Part shown: positions 42,346 through 55,759 of the stretch, piece after piece | Layout: each line of letters begins with the position of its first letter | Position numbering within the stretch: position 1 is the stretch's first letter | NCBI RefSeq assembly: GCF_950295315.1 | Contig: NC_080166.1 | Location: forward strand, 103,385,693-103,449,692 | Reading direction: 5' to 3' | From: Erinaceus europaeus | Taxonomy: Eukaryota; Chordata; Mammalia; Eulipotyphla; Erinaceidae | DNA length: 64,000 bases | Notes under the pieces: model-generated | Told to the model about the DNA's origin: nothing | Database searches by the model: none | The model's input: the letters and a program-made list of their open reading frames with translations, nothing else | Program-made: the position numbers and the translations under genes

Positions 42346-42470
42346 TTTAAAAAGAAGAAGAGGAAGAGGAAGAAGAAGAGTAAGAAGAAGAAGAAAAGGA
42401 GAAGGAGAAGGAGAAGGAGAAGGAGAAGGAGGAGAAGGAGAAGGAGAAGAAGGAGAAGAAGAAGAAACAA
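42346..42470 (+). repeat. Homopurine tract, right part
   Basis: GAA/GGA/GGAGAA units, purine except for one T. It begins at the SINE's A-rich tail. Confidence 0.93.
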
Positions 42471-42611
42471 AACAAACAACACCATGCTGTTAACTAGTCC
42501 TGTTAATATAGGCCTTCTACAGCATAGAAGGTGTCTGAATAAGTCATAAACTGTCCTTGCACATTTTTCGTTGATTTTTATTTTACATTTTATCAATAAA
42601 AAACAAATGTA

Positions 42612-42903
42612 GGGAGTCGGGCTGTAGTGCAGCGGGTTAAGCGCAGGTGGCGCAAAGCACAAGGACCGGCGTAAGGATCCCGGTTCGAACCCGGCTCCCC
42701 ACCTGCAGGGGAGTCGCTTCACAGGCGGTGAAGCAGGTCTGCAGGTGTCTATCTTTCTCTCCTCCTCTCTGTCTTCCCCTCCTCTCTCCATTTCTCCTGT
42801 CCTATCCAACAATGACGACAACAATAATAATAACTACAACAATAAAACAACAAGGGCAACAAAAGGGAATAAATAAATAAAATTAAATTTAAAAAAAGAC
42901 TTA
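42612..42903 (+). mobile_element. ERI-type SINE, full length and young
   Basis: 'gggagtcgggctgtagtgc' head, intact B box 'ggttcgaaccc', triplet tail. Exact 14-bp duplication 'aaaaaacaaatgta' (42598-42611, 42904-42917). It shares the body deletion 'tttctcctgtcc' with 33752. Confidence 0.94.
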
Positions 42904-42917
42904 AAAAAACAAATGTA

Positions 42918-43735
42918 ATTTATATGAAGTTCTAAACACTATGCAGTCTTCAATCACAGTCTATGTTTTCTTTCAAACTGTTCTCCTCAATTTTTATATT
43001 AGAGTATGAGGAACTGGACACAAAGCTTGTTTAAAAGAAAAAAGTAATTTTTCCCTCTTCCTCAATTTCCTTTCCTCAAAGGCAGTGGGTTTTTTTTTTT
43101 TTTAACTCTAACTGCTATTTGTTAATAAGTATATATTTCCACAAATTTAATAACATCCTCATATTGCTAAAGTTAAATTTTCAGTTTTAGGCATCATCCA
43201 CTGACTCCCACAATGGGATATGATTTAATGACTTTCATCAGAATTGGAAAACTTTCATTGAAACACCTTAAACTGCACTGTTAGTATTGATGAACTGGTA
43301 ATGAACCAGTTATGGTGACTTGCTGGAGCACATCATTAAGGCAGGTTAAAACTCTCACTCCTCAATATAAGAGGTTAATGTAATTTGGTTTCTTAATGAG
43401 TTTTTAATATAAAAACAAGTCATTTTTAGAAATATTTGAGTGGAACTAATTCAGAAACACTAGGCCTCAAACTATGATGATTAGCCCTACAATATCTGTG
43501 ACTCTGACTGTAGTTGCAACCTCGATGTGTAGATAAAAGGTGGTTTGATTTAGGTCTCCTGGAATAGCATCTGTTTTTATACTTTATGAAGAAATAATAC
43601 ATAAGGGTGGGTTTCTTCAGATGAATGTAACTTTTAGGTATTTTCATAGTTAAAAGTATTAATTTCTAACTTTTTGAATTCTTAGATCCTAGCTTTACAT
43701 GTCCTCCAGGAATTAAATCAGAATCAAAATTCAGT
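42918..43735. other. No feature recognised
   Basis: AT-rich with a T run at 43091-43104. No gene or repeat identified. Confidence 0.5.
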
Positions 43736-43739
43736 CTTT

Positions 43740-43905
43740 GGACCAGGGAGATAGCACAGTAGTAGTTTACCAGATCCTCTTGCCTGGGGTTCCAGAATAG
43801 GCAATTTAGTATCTGATAACACCATAAGACAGACCTGAACAGTGTTCTAGATTCCCTCTCTTCCTCTTTCTCATGAAAATAAGTAAATATAATCTTTAAG
43901 AAAAT
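43740..43905 (+). mobile_element. Third-family SINE, degraded
   Basis: 'gaccagggagatagcacagtag' A-box region, 'gcctggggttccagaatagg' B-box region, 'cctgaacagtgttctagattcc', 'aaaataagtaaata' tail. Confidence 0.6.
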
Positions 43906-44261
43906 CAAGCTTTGTTCACTATGTTTATAGACTCACTACCACTGATGACCTGTAGGGTTTAGAACTAGTAACGGATTATTGTTTTAAATTATATAAAAAT
44001 TATAATAATGTAAGTGATTAAAATTATGATTATAGTAGGCAGAATTAATCAAAATATTTTTACTTCTTTCTACCCAATCTGCCATACTGTGTAAGTCAAT
44101 TTAATATAATTTAGATATGTTACATAATATAAAATCTTATATAATATAAGATCTTAGGAGCTAACTAAAAACAATGGTTATATATGGACATAAAAACACA
44201 GAAGAGTTTCTATACTAAAATTATATTGTGTCCTCATCCCAGTTTAAAAGATTATGACTGT

Positions 44262-44408
44262 GATGGTGAAATAGGCCACTTACATAGTGTACTGCCTTGT
44301 CATGTGTGCAACTCAGGTATGAGCCTGGCCTTTACGAAACTAAAGGAAGATTCCATGCTGTCGTCTTTTTCGTTCTCTGCTTCTCTATCTCTATCTAATA
44401 ATTAAAAA
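44262..44408 (+). mobile_element. Third-family SINE, degraded
   Basis: 'tgtgcaactcaggtatgagcc' B-box region and 'ttctctgcttctctatctctat' body with 'ctaataattaaaaagg' tail. The head is eroded. Confidence 0.5.
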
Positions 44409-44409
44409 G

Positions 44410-46021
44410 GACTACAACCAGTCTTAATCTGTAGATATAGAAAGTGTTAGAACTAGTAACGACTTTGAAGGATTGTATAACTTGTTACTCAGTATTGTTT
44501 TTGAGGAAGACAGTGATTTTGAACTTGGTTTATAATCAGTTACGTGGGATTTTATTTCTTCATTCCATAAGTTTATGTAAGTAGGTACTTCAAATATATG
44601 TTATAGTAAGGGACAACATGCAGTTTAGTCATTCACTATTACTAACTCTTGTTCTTACTACTGATTCCTAGCATTTGAATACAAATATTTCTCAAAGTAT
44701 TTATTTTATTTATATAATTTACTCTTACACTGAAAATTAGATAAAGATGCATTTAATTTAATTTATGTCCTTTAAAGAGAGAATGATTAATTATCTTTAA
44801 TATTTCTTTTACATCATAAGATTCTTTTATATGTTAATATGTATGATTAACTACCATGTAATTAGAATCAAATATTAGTATATTATTCCCAGTTCTCTAG
44901 TTAAAGTTATCTAGGTCAGCTTCTACTCTGTACAATAGCAAAAACCTCAGCCTTGCTTATTGCTATGTCTCCTTTTAAATGTGTTTCTCATAAGATATAA
45001 CAGTGGAATAATTAATTCTGGGCTAGTGGTGTGTAAATATATGTCACTGAATATATATTTACATGGTAATAATTAAATATTTTCATGAAGCAGTCATTCC
45101 ACTTTTTCATTAAAATCTGATATTGTTGAACTTTTTCAAAAATCACAGGGTCAGGTTATGATTTCAAAACTACTAAGTAATTTCAAAACACAAGATAAGA
45201 GCATTAACATCAGCTCTTTAGTACCTAGGCTGAAATAGTAGAAACCCCATTAAAATGTTTAGTTAGTGCTGAACTATATCAGCTGGAGCTATATTGGGAC
45301 GTGAGGAAATCTTAAAAACATTTTATGATGTCACAGGCATTTGTTACTTTGTCCCTAATTATAACCATTTTAATTGGGACCTTGAAAACTGATTCATTGC
45401 ATTGGAAATGGGGGCACCTGACACAGCCTCCTATAGACATCCTGTCCTGTAACAGTGAATCGTGTATATCATTATAGAAAAGAGTAAAAGCAATAGATCA
45501 AGTGAAAAATTTAAGAAAGATAATTAATCAAATTCTCCTTATATATATATATATATATATTTCGTTAAATGTTGATATTAACACATATTTTCACTGTTAT
45601 ACTCAAAACTTCTTTTTAAATGCAAAACTAAACCTTAAAAATGATGAAAAATAAGAAATGTTATTGCTTATAAAATTACCTTTATGTCTAAATATTGTAG
45701 CACGTGTACTCATAGTCAATCTCCTAAATATCTGATGAAAATTTTGAGTATTCTTATGATAATACTTCAAATTGTGCCATAAATATGCATATAATTCAAA
45801 TTTAAAATGACAAAATTATACATAACATACACTTATAATCAACTGATTGGCGCTGAAAAAGATGGCCAAATTAAAAAATATTTGTTCTTGTTCAGAGAGG
45901 CCTCAATAATTTCAGATCGTTTATTACCAGTTTTTCTTTTGATGACAGCTAATTTTGATTTAAATTTAGTCTGTTTTGTAGAAAATCACAGTAAAATATT
46001 TCACCAAGGTAGAGTAGCTAT
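44410..46021. other. No gene or transposable element recognised
   Basis: About 1.6 kb of AT-rich DNA with an AT dinucleotide run at 45540-45561. The open frame at 45807-46031 has no recognisable domain and runs into the SINE's duplication. Confidence 0.5.
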
Positions 46022-46036
46022 AAAAAGATAAAGTGC

Positions 46037-46316
46037 GGGAGTAGGGTGGTAGCACAGCGTGTTAAGCAGACCAGGCACAAAGCTCGAGGACCTACATAAA
46101 GATCCCGATTCCAGCCCCTGGCTCCACACATGCAGGGGAGTCCCTTCACAGGCTGCGAAGCAGGTCTACAGGTGTCTCTCTTTCTCTCCCTCTCTGTCTT
46201 CCCCTCCTCTTTTAATTTCTCTCTGTCCTATCTAACAACGACGACATCAACAACAATAAAAATTACAATTTTAAAAAAGGGCAATAAAAAGGGGAAATAA
46301 ATATAAACAATTTTTT
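46037..46316 (+). mobile_element. ERI-type SINE with exact target duplication
   Basis: 'gggagtagggtggtagcac' head. The B-box region is mutated ('gattccagcccc'). Exact 15-bp duplication 'aaaaagataaagtgc' (46022-46036, 46317-46331). Confidence 0.92.
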
Positions 46317-46696
46317 AAAAAGATAAAGTGCATTTTTTGCTATTGCATATTTTAATTCATGTTCTTAAAATCATCTAGGAAATATCAAACCTTAAAATCA
46401 GCAATATCAGAACATAATGGAATATGAACCAAACACTTATTTTCTGAACTTCTTAAAATTATCTTTCTAGCATAAAAATAATTTGCATCTATAAATGTCT
46501 AGGCAAAATTTCATTTTACTAAATATATAACATTTAATATAAATCACAACCTTTGAGATGAATCTTGATGTGATTATTCTCTTATTCTATATGTTGCTAG
46601 TAATTTGTGGAATGCTAGATTGTAAACCTTCTTAATAGTTTATGCATAGCACTTATTGGTTTCATAAACATATTGCACTGAGAACTATATGTTGAT

Positions 46697-46722
46697 GGAT
46701 ATATATATATATATATATATAT
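46697..46722. repeat. AT dinucleotide microsatellite
   Basis: About 12 uninterrupted AT units within unique AT-rich DNA. Confidence 0.9.
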
Positions 46723-46884
46723 CTGAAAATAACCTTAGCATATAAAATATTAGTGTAATAGACAAGTGGTTTAAATCATCAATGTATCCTACTCACTGGG
46801 CATTATTCTCAGCTTAAGTAGGAGAATAATGCAGCACTGAAAATGAACAGAAAAGTAAGATTTAGTCCATTTTAGACCTATACA

Positions 46885-46990
46885 AGATCAGGTAGGCAAA
46901 ACAGCTCAGCTGAATAGCATACCTGCTTTGCTATTTACACCAAGCATGCATTCATTTTGTAATAGCTTTACCCAGAAGATCCATCACATG
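46885..46990 (+). mobile_element. Possible third-family SINE remnant
   Basis: 'gcaaaacagctcagctgaatagc', 'ttgctatttacaccaagcatgc' resembles an eroded A-box/B-box head. Weak. Confidence 0.35.
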
Positions 46991-48090
46991 TATATAATGA
47001 CTTAAAACTCAACTGAAAACCATTTTATTTCAGAATTGTTTATCATTTTAGTCATATTTTACTTCCTACTCCTAAAAGCAAATCCACTGTTCACTTGTCT
47101 ATTCACTGAAAGCTAATAACATATTCCTTATTTTTCCTTAACTTCACATCCATTACATTGCAAGTTGTTTTGCATATGACTCTCAAACATCCTTTATATA
47201 TTTCATTATCTAGTTATCCATGTTCCAGCAAAATAAACTATTTTTCAAAAGATCTTACAATTTTTATTTGTTTATTTATTTATTTACCTGTATCAGTTTT
47301 AGAAATTTACAAGTGGAGACACAGTAAATGAAAAGCAAATCTGCTCAGGTCACTACAATTAAAGTTTTATAAACACTGTGTATCATGATGTGTAGTTGTT
47401 TTTATCTTTTATTTTGTCATGTACTTATTCCTTGAAACCTGGACTGTTGTCATGATAATCAAGATTCAGTGTTTCAGCACACCATGTCATCTTACTTCTT
47501 GGTGCTTTATTTACTCTAGTTTAAATATACTTTTTTTTCGTTTTTCAAAAATCCCCTGCTATGAGGTTTTACTGCTTATCTATCCACCCATTGAAGTAGA
47601 AACTTATTACCTTAGTGCCCTATGTACCCAGTGAATAACTCAAGCACAACATTTCAAATACTGATTTGCATTATTTGTTTATGTATGTTTCACAAAGGGA
47701 ATAAAACTGACTATGTCTTATTAATCTTTGTACCCTTAGCACCTCCCTCACGAAACCTGGTATAGCTTTCTCCTGCTCATTAGTTTCATACTGGTAATAG
47801 CCATAGTCAGTAACATTGATTGAGTGCTTACTTGCTTGAGGTACCTATCAGTTTGCTAAATAAAATGGATATGAGCATATGAATCCAGTTATTTAAATCT
47901 ACCAAACTTATGTATATGAAAACCACTATATTGCTTACTGTGAAATTTATAATCCACTAAAAAAGAGAGAGCAAAGATATTTTCCTGCCTTAAGGAAAAG
48001 AAGTAGTGTTCATAAAAATGACAGAGAGAAGCAAATAGCTGTAAGCAAACAACTATAGGGATACAGTAACAGTAAGACTAATAATATCTC
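46991..48090. other. No feature recognised
   Basis: About 1.1 kb AT-rich. A 71-codon open frame at 47419-47634 shows no domain. Confidence 0.5.
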
Positions 48091-48093
48091 AGT

Positions 48094-48327
48094 CTTTCTT
48101 AAAAATTTTCCCTTTTGTTGCCCTTGTTCTTTATTGTTGTTATAATTATTATTATTGTTGTTATTGATGTCATCATTGTTAAGTAGGACAGAGAGAAATG
48201 GAGAGAAGAGAGGAAGACAGAGAGGAGAGAAAGACACCTGCAGATGTGCTTTACTGCCTGTGAAGCAACTCCCCTGCAGGTGGGGAGCTCAGGTTTGAGC
48301 CTGCATCCTTACCACCTGCCTCCCTCT
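48094..48327 (-). mobile_element. ERI-type SINE, head-truncated
   Basis: 'cccttttgttgcccttgttc', triplet complement, body, 'ctcccctgcaggtggggagc', B-box region 'aggtttgagcctgc'. The A-box head is lost. Confidence 0.82.
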
Positions 48328-48751
48328 CAAAGAGTCTTATGGATGTCAGTGAACAAGACACATTTGATATGAATCTAAGTGTACGTAGAAATTTTACACG
48401 ATGAGAGGCAGAGTCCCTCAGCATGGAGGGGTTTTACTTTATTTGTTCACAGGAGCAAATAAATGGAAATTTAAAAAAAATGTAAATACAAATAACAATT
48501 TAGAAGTGACCAGAATTGTACAAAAGTGTGGGTATTTATGAAGAATAAACATGTAACATAACACCAAGAACTACTGAATTATTTATGATATCAGTCATCT
48601 TAATAATATTGTAAAATAACATCTATGTTCATGATAATGAGTCATTTTACTAACATTTAAACAATTTTTGATTAAAATTATTCAAATGTGCTTCAAAGAA
48701 GAAATTAGTTTTTACTCAATTGTTTACTCAAAAATATATCAATTAAAATAT

Positions 48752-49030
48752 ACTTTTTTTTTTTGCCTCCAGTTGCTGGGGCTCAGTGCCAGCACTACAA
48801 ATCCATCCCTTCTGGCGACCACTTTTTCCCTTTTCTTTTTTAATAAGGAGAGAGAAATTAAGAGAGGACAGAGAGACAAAGAGAGGGAGAGAAAGACACT
48901 TGTGTATCCTCTTCACTGCTTATAAAGTGTTCCCCCTGCAGGTGGAGAGCGGGGGCTCAAACTGAGGTCCATGAGAATATCTTTTTGCCTAGTACTATGT
49001 GTTCTTAACCTGGGCACTACTGCTTATACT
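48752..49030 (-). mobile_element. Composite SINE
   Basis: T run, module 'gcctccagttgctggggctc...ccttctggcgacc', body 'agagagaaattaagagagg', head 'taacctgggcactactgc'. Same module order as 22381, with a family-2-like body. Confidence 0.75.
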
Positions 49031-49129
49031 TATTTTCTTAAATACAAAGATTATGTGTTTTTTCTGTTGCTGTTATTTTTCTACTTTTTAATACTCAAAT
49101 TGCCATAGTAAGGGAAATCATGACTGGAT

Positions 49130-49330
49130 GACAGTTGTTATAGGAATGCAGTTTAACTCCCTGTGATAGATGTTTGTACACCACTCTCAACACCAACTGA
49201 AGAATATCTCCACCATCATACACTGGGTCCCTAAGGACTTTCCAACCCTTTCCGACCTTCCCTTTTAATGCCTCAGCTCTACTGACCACACTAGTTTATG
49301 TTTTATCCTATAACTTCTCATTAATTCCCA
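49130..49330 (-). mobile_element. Possible old L1 3'UTR fragment
   Basis: 'atatctccaccatcatacactgg' and flanking C-rich blocks resemble 13730-13780 ('tcctccaccatcatgttc'). Diverged. Confidence 0.35.
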
Positions 49331-51175
49331 CAGTGTTCTCTAGCAATTAAACTACTGAAGTAGTTTTTTTTTTTTTCACCACTTTGAACTTTTTGTTGAT
49401 TCCCTTGAATTCCAGTACTTGGTAAGATTTCAACTAAACTTAAGACATGGTAAGTTTCCCTATATCTTCTACAAATTTTTTTTCTGACAAAGTACAGAAT
49501 TTTTAAGTCACTTGCAATGACATTTTCTCTTCAATTGGAAATGGAGCATAGAAACTGTTCTGCAGTCATTCAAAGGGAAAAAAATAGTAGATTTATTCTT
49601 AACTAAGTAGTTGGGTTTGCATCGGAGGAGCAAATTAAGATTCTGGAAAAAAAAAATACTTGTCACATCAGTTCCTTGTGTGTTGGCATTTTAAAACTAA
49701 TCACTAAACTGACTTTTTAAGTTATCAGTTACTCTATCCTTGTTTATTCAGAGACATTTGAACTTAAAATAATTTTGTACTGACTGATATAATTGGGCTA
49801 GAAAGAAATATCAAAGAAGATATAACAAAGAAATGGCTATAATAAATGGTTTTTAACCATGCAAATGGCATCTAAACATTCAGATCACACTTAGAAGACC
49901 ATAATCTATAACCTATGACCCTTCCTCATTAAGGCATGTCATCAGTAGCTTAACAACTAATTGAGAAAATGGAGTGTAAAATTACTAAAGGAGCACAGAA
50001 AAGTAATATTTGAAATCACAAGAAATCCTAATTAATTGAGAAAGCTATGAACATAAATAGAAGGCATTATTGCAAAAATGATTATATGAAGTACAATAGA
50101 GGTGAAGACGGGGAGAAGATAAAACACAGAATGTCATTAATTTTATTACTTTCTATAAAGTGGAGAAATTAAAAGCCATGACTATAATAATGTTCAAATG
50201 AAAGAGTGACAGGTTGAATATATCTCAGTGCACTGTTATAATATATATACATATGTTCAGGACCAATTGCTATATGTGCCAAATTTATTACAAAATAATA
50301 TGTATGCTTACTTGTAGTATGTAGATGAGTACTAGAGTAAAGCTATATGAAAATTTATGCCAGTAATGTTTTATACTTACTAAACACTAGTACTGTTTTA
50401 AATACTTAGGTGACTTTTCTATTATTAGCAAAATGATTGTTTCAAAATCACGGCAACATCCCTAACTTTCAGATGAAGAAACTTGCGGTACACTCCTGGA
50501 GTTGATGAATACATTTCCAAAATGGCTCATGTGCTTTTATATATGTAATCGCCTTCCTGGTGTCTCCATTTAAGAGTTGACAACAACCAAGAAAAGAAAA
50601 AAATTAATAATGAATTTCCAGATAAAAGGTTAGACTGTACAAAGTAGTAGGGAGATAGGCTACTTCCTCGAGCAAGGCAGAAAAATCATTTCTGAGGGAA
50701 TGACATCACACATGAGCCACAAAGGAAATAAAGAGCCACCTACAGAAATTATTTCTGTTTAAAGGGATTACATATATAAAAGCTCCATGTGAGAGGAACG
50801 ATTCTAGCCTATTCCAGCTACTGGCAGAAAGACTAAGTATGGGCTAGGATTTTGTGATTGCACATACTGTACATATGCTGAAAGGCCAAGTAAGGGTTTT
50901 AGTCATCATGAAGTAAAATCACAGAGAACCTACATAGTCATGTGGATGAGTTGGTGCATCTCAAAGCCAGTAGAGACCAGAACTAGAATCATGCATTTCT
51001 TGGAATACTGGGGTACTAGCTTTCTCATGCATCTTTGTTCCTATAACATTTTCATTCTTGTCTGTTTTATTGCCCACTCTAACATGAGTCATTTAAGAAC
51101 AGAGAATTTTCTCATCTCACTAATGCACAAACTTACCATAACACTGGAAAATTATAAAGAATATAAAAGTAGAAT
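49331..51175. other. No gene or transposable element recognised
   Basis: About 1.8 kb AT-rich DNA. No coding support for the short open frames. Confidence 0.5.
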
Positions 51176-51179
51176 TTAT

Positions 51180-51467
51180 TTTTTAATGTATATTGAATCC
51201 CTTTTGTTGCCCTTGATGTTTTATTGTTGTAGTTATTATTGTTGTTGTTATTGATGTTATAGTTGTTGGATAGGACAGAGAGAAATGGAGAGAAGAGGGG
51301 AAGACAGAAAGGGGAAGAAAAAGACAGACACCTGCAGTCCTGCTTCACCACTTGTGAAGCTACTCCCCTGTGGATGGGGTGCCAGGGCTCAAACCAGTAT
51401 CCTTAAGGCGGTCCTTGTGCTTTGCACCCACGTAGGTTTAACCCACTGCGCTACCGCCCAACTCCCC
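51180..51467 (-). mobile_element. ERI-type SINE, full length
   Basis: 'cccttttgttgcccttgatg' to head 'gctaccgcccaactcccc'. B-box region 'agggctcaaaccag'. 'agaattta' is present on both sides (about 51170 and 51471), a short remaining duplication. Confidence 0.87.
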
Positions 51468-54400
51468 TGCAGAATTTACTTCAAATGAGTGATTTGAACT
51501 TCAAAGAATTTAATGATGGCTGTTTCTACTAAGATATATGATCTGAAATTAAAGAATATAATATCCATAACTCTTTTCACAATCATATCAACTACTGTTC
51601 TCTAAGCAGCATTTAGTAAACTGAAACTTTTAGATTTTTTCTTACTAGTGTATTCCAAGGTTTCTCATTAACAAGTGGACATAATATAACAACAATTCTA
51701 CTAAGTATTTTTTCCAAGGCATTTACAATGTTCAATGCTGCCCCAAATTGTAGAATACATTTAATTGTATTTTTGCAGTATTTACTATTACTTTTCCTCA
51801 GATATTAGAAATGCACACTAATATGTCAATAAGTTGTTTTGTCTGTTAACTTACAATACGACTGAAAATTCTTCACAAGACTTTAAGTTTAATATGACTA
51901 AATTAATGTTCTCCTCCAAAGCTATCATTTGATCTTTCTCTAATATAGTGATTCATATTTAGTCCCTAACTTTATTTCTCACAAAAGAGGAAGCAGACAG
52001 CAATATATTGCCTATAATTGCCATTTGTACTGAGTCTGATAGATATGAAATAAGCACGGAGATAGGGTGAATGTGACAAAGCTTTTATTCCTTGTGATTT
52101 TGACATCATTTTATTTCATAATCCCTGTTTATCACTGCACTACAAAGTCACTTTGACTCTGACTGAAAAATTTCAGGCTTCTTTTCTAACCTTTTATGTC
52201 TTCATTTTTTACTTTGTAATTTCTCATTTTTACTAATATCAAAACTACTTGGCTCTATCAAATTATTCACTGAACACCTATATTAATGGGTTTTCTTCTT
52301 TGAATTTATAATTGGCAATTTAGATCAGATTCTTATCTACCTTAACAAATGCTCCTCCACCATGGAACAGGAAGAAAAGACTGATTATGTTCTGTCCTGA
52401 CTTTGAAGTTAGTGAGTAGGAAAACCATGTTAGAAATCAGTCCTAGAGTAATGAATAAATAACAGAAATCGTTTTAATAGACTTTTTCAGGTTTTACATT
52501 ATGCAATGTTTAATAAGCTCTTCAGTTTTGGGGGGAATGAACTATTCTAGCTAAATTACATGTTCTCTATACTTGCAATATTGCTTCAGCACATTTAAAT
52601 GCAGCTTATTTGGAATAGTTTAGAGATTCAGATTTTTTTTCTACATTAATTATCTGGCAAAGTTATGGTGTATGTAGACTGAAGAGAAAAGAGAAAGCAA
52701 TTTTGTTCTTGTCTATATATTCAGTTTCCCCCATATGCTAACTTTCTTGGCATGTGTTTAATAAAGAATATTTTCTTGGGCTTACAGTTAAAAAAATATA
52801 TGGACATTAAAATGTCAGTGTATTTTCTTGCAACCATTTGTATTACCTGTGTTTTTAAGTATTTGTCTTCATGCATTGAGAATAGTCATCACATTTATTC
52901 CCTTAAATGACACTGTTCTCAATACAGCATGCCTGTTGTACTCGTAATCATATTTATTTCACATTTTTTACTGCATTGACGAATAAGACACACTAGACAC
53001 TAGATGGCTGCTAAATGTTGACACACACTCCTTTAAAATGAATTGCGGTTGGTGCCAAAGTTTCTGTATTACAAACCAAAGACACAAGGAGAAGGGCTAA
53101 GAATTACATAAAGAAGCAAACTGTAGATTATGATGAATTGTTGACTGTCTAAATTTTTAGTTTTGGCACAGGAAGTGCATAATAAATATAAAGAATATAT
53201 TATTACAAAAACACACTCTATCTTCATCAAGTGGAATTGATTACATATCTCTATGGTGTTTTCCTTTATAAGAATATTGTATATAAATTTAAAGTTGCAT
53301 GTTATTATTTTATAATAGGACAGCTGTCTACTTCTATTGTGTTAGCAATGTCTCAGTTTGTTTACTTTTAAGTTCCTCATTTAATCATGAAAATTATTCT
53401 ACAATATAGCATTATGACTATTTTACCAGCTCTCACTCAAATGAAATCATGACTATTTCCCTGACTCATAAACACTTTCTGGTGTATTTTTTTCATTATA
53501 AACTCACAGCAATTTATGACTAGCGTCAGAGTAAGAAATACATAGATAAAGTTATTTTACTGGCTCCTTTACAAAAGATTCAGTTTCCTTAATAATACTT
53601 GACTTAAAACTTATAAAAATTGAAACTTTTCAGACTTCATATTTCCTCTCTGTATATCCAGAGATATTATATTCTATGTATTGCACAGATCAATTTATTT
53701 TATGTAATAAATAATAAATTGAGTGTGTCAATTTTGAAGATTGGCAGCAAATAAAAAGAATCCTTAAATGTTGACCTTATCCATTCTTCAACTGAACATT
53801 GATTACCAGGAGACCAAGTGATTTAATGACATTTTACATACTAATTTCAACTTAAATGAGATTCTGAATATTTTAATAAGTTTTGTAGTATTTTCAATAG
53901 AATCTATAATTGACATCTCAAAGTGAAATTTCTTTTTCATATTTCTATCCTTGAGCAAATTGCTAAGGAACATTTATATGAAATGCATTTAATATTTTAA
54001 TTATTGATACTAATGTTTGACACCAAATGATGGTGAATTATTTCATAAAGTACAGTCCTCTTCAGAGAGATGTTTTAAATAACTTGACTAAAATAAATAA
54101 GCCAATTTTTCAAAGTAATTTTTGAAACTCCTAGTTATTCCCATGTATGTATTTTTTAAAATTTTTAGAGTATTTTTCAATGCTGAAATTTATTGGAAAT
54201 AATAAAAACTCATCAATTTTTATTGTAATGCTGAAATATATAACAGTGATGTCATCAAATTAGATTTCCAATATTAATCAGTAGATTTTAATATAATTAT
54301 TTGTACTTAGAATTTTTTTCTACCTGTAGTTTATCACCAAATTCAGGCTCATTTTAGCTCACAATTGTGATTATTCTAAAATACAGATCATATTATAATG

Positions 54401-54606
54401 GAATAAATCATTTATCAAGCAATCATTTTTCCCACTGCTTTATTGTGTGGGTTATTCATATTTTATAGGATATACTTAATTAAAAGTATGAATATTTTAG
54501 CTGAAAAATTGGAAGGACAGGGTAAGGAAAACATTGATGTAATAAATTTTATCCACATCTTGTAAAATTTTACATCAAGTGAACATCTAAAAGCATTCTA
54601 CATATG
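51468..54606. other. Longest stretch without a recognised element (3.1 kb)
   Basis: No SINE, L1, LTR, gene or microsatellite found by eye. AT-rich throughout. All open frames are short and without recognisable domains. Confidence 0.5.
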
Positions 54607-54790
54607 GCACCAGGAGGTAACTCAGTGGAAGAACTTAATCCTTTCATGAAAAAATACCTTGGGTTTGATTTCTGGAACCTCTTGAGAACGCTACCGACTG
54701 CACAGGTAATGGTCCATTGGTGGTAGAGTGGAATTTTAGAGTCCCTTTTTCTTACCTTCTCTCATTTTCTCTAAATTTAGACTAAAAATT
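54607..54790 (+). mobile_element. Third-family SINE, degraded
   Basis: 'caccaggaggtaactcagtgg' A-box region, 'ttgggtttgatttctggaacc' B-box region, 'tttttcttaccttctctcatttt' pyrimidine body. Confidence 0.5.
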
Positions 54791-55758
54791 GGAATGGAAA
54801 TGTGGATCTGTGTTACAGCCAATTTTACTACCTACCATCTATACAATGATATTGCTTAAAATGAGTAAGTGAAGATAAAATCTGGTACAGAATATTGAAT
54901 CTAGACTTTGGAATCACATGGCCTAGGTTCCTATTCTCATTCTAGAGCTTTGTAGTTATGCAATCAAAAAGAATTTCCTTAACCTCCCATGCCTCTGGTG
55001 TTTTCACTGAAGGTTAAAAGAATATGACACATCCTACTACTTTCATATTAGCTCCGTTATTTACGATTAAATAAATAAATATCCCTAAAGTGCTTAAAAC
55101 AATACTTGACATACAGTATGTCTTATATATATCCCGAATTAAAAAAAAAGAAATAGTCTTAAGTAAATGTCTTTCTAATGCCTTTGCAAAGGACTTTAAA
55201 GTGCTATTTTGCAAAAATTCCATCAGACTGTGATAAAATAATGCTGTATTAATAATTGTTTTGATGATATTTCATCAACTGTATTGAGTATATTTTTTTC
55301 TGTTGGCTTATTATAAGCTTTAGATATATAATATATATTTTACAGATGGTCAGAAAGGGATTGAGTATTTAGTATTTTTTGTTTACACATTTGTGAAACT
55401 TTTTTCATAAACATTAATCAATATCTCCCACAATTTGTTCTCCATGTTAAATATTTTTGCTCTTAAAATAGTACACTACTACAGAAATCTTCTGTATTTC
55501 ATACCATCATGTTAAAATTTATAAATTACCACTACTTTTATATTGCACACAATGTATAAATTACAAGTAATGTACTTTAATGTACTTTAAATATACACAT
55601 ATGATAACAAAATTTAGAAATAGCATCCAGTGTTTTTAACATAGAAATTATTAAGTTATACTCTTTCTCAAAGTTAGAAATGTTCCAGTTATCCAGATAT
55701 ACAGAATGCCCTAATAGGGTCTAAAAACCTTGAGAAAGAATGTAAAACTAAGTCAATT
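54791..55758. other. No feature recognised
   Basis: AT-rich. A short repeat 'tgtactttaa' doubled at 55571-55590. Nothing else. Confidence 0.5.
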
Positions 55759-55759
55759 C

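Noticed and set aside
42282..42824. 180-codon open frame on the minus strand with a long leucine/phenylalanine run
   Set aside because: It reads through two SINEs and a homopurine tract; the leucine run is the complement of AGG/AGA triplets. Not a gene.
47419..47634. 71-codon open frame with hydrophobic stretches
   Set aside because: No homologous domain, AT-rich composition explains the hydrophobic codons; no exon signals convincing by eye.
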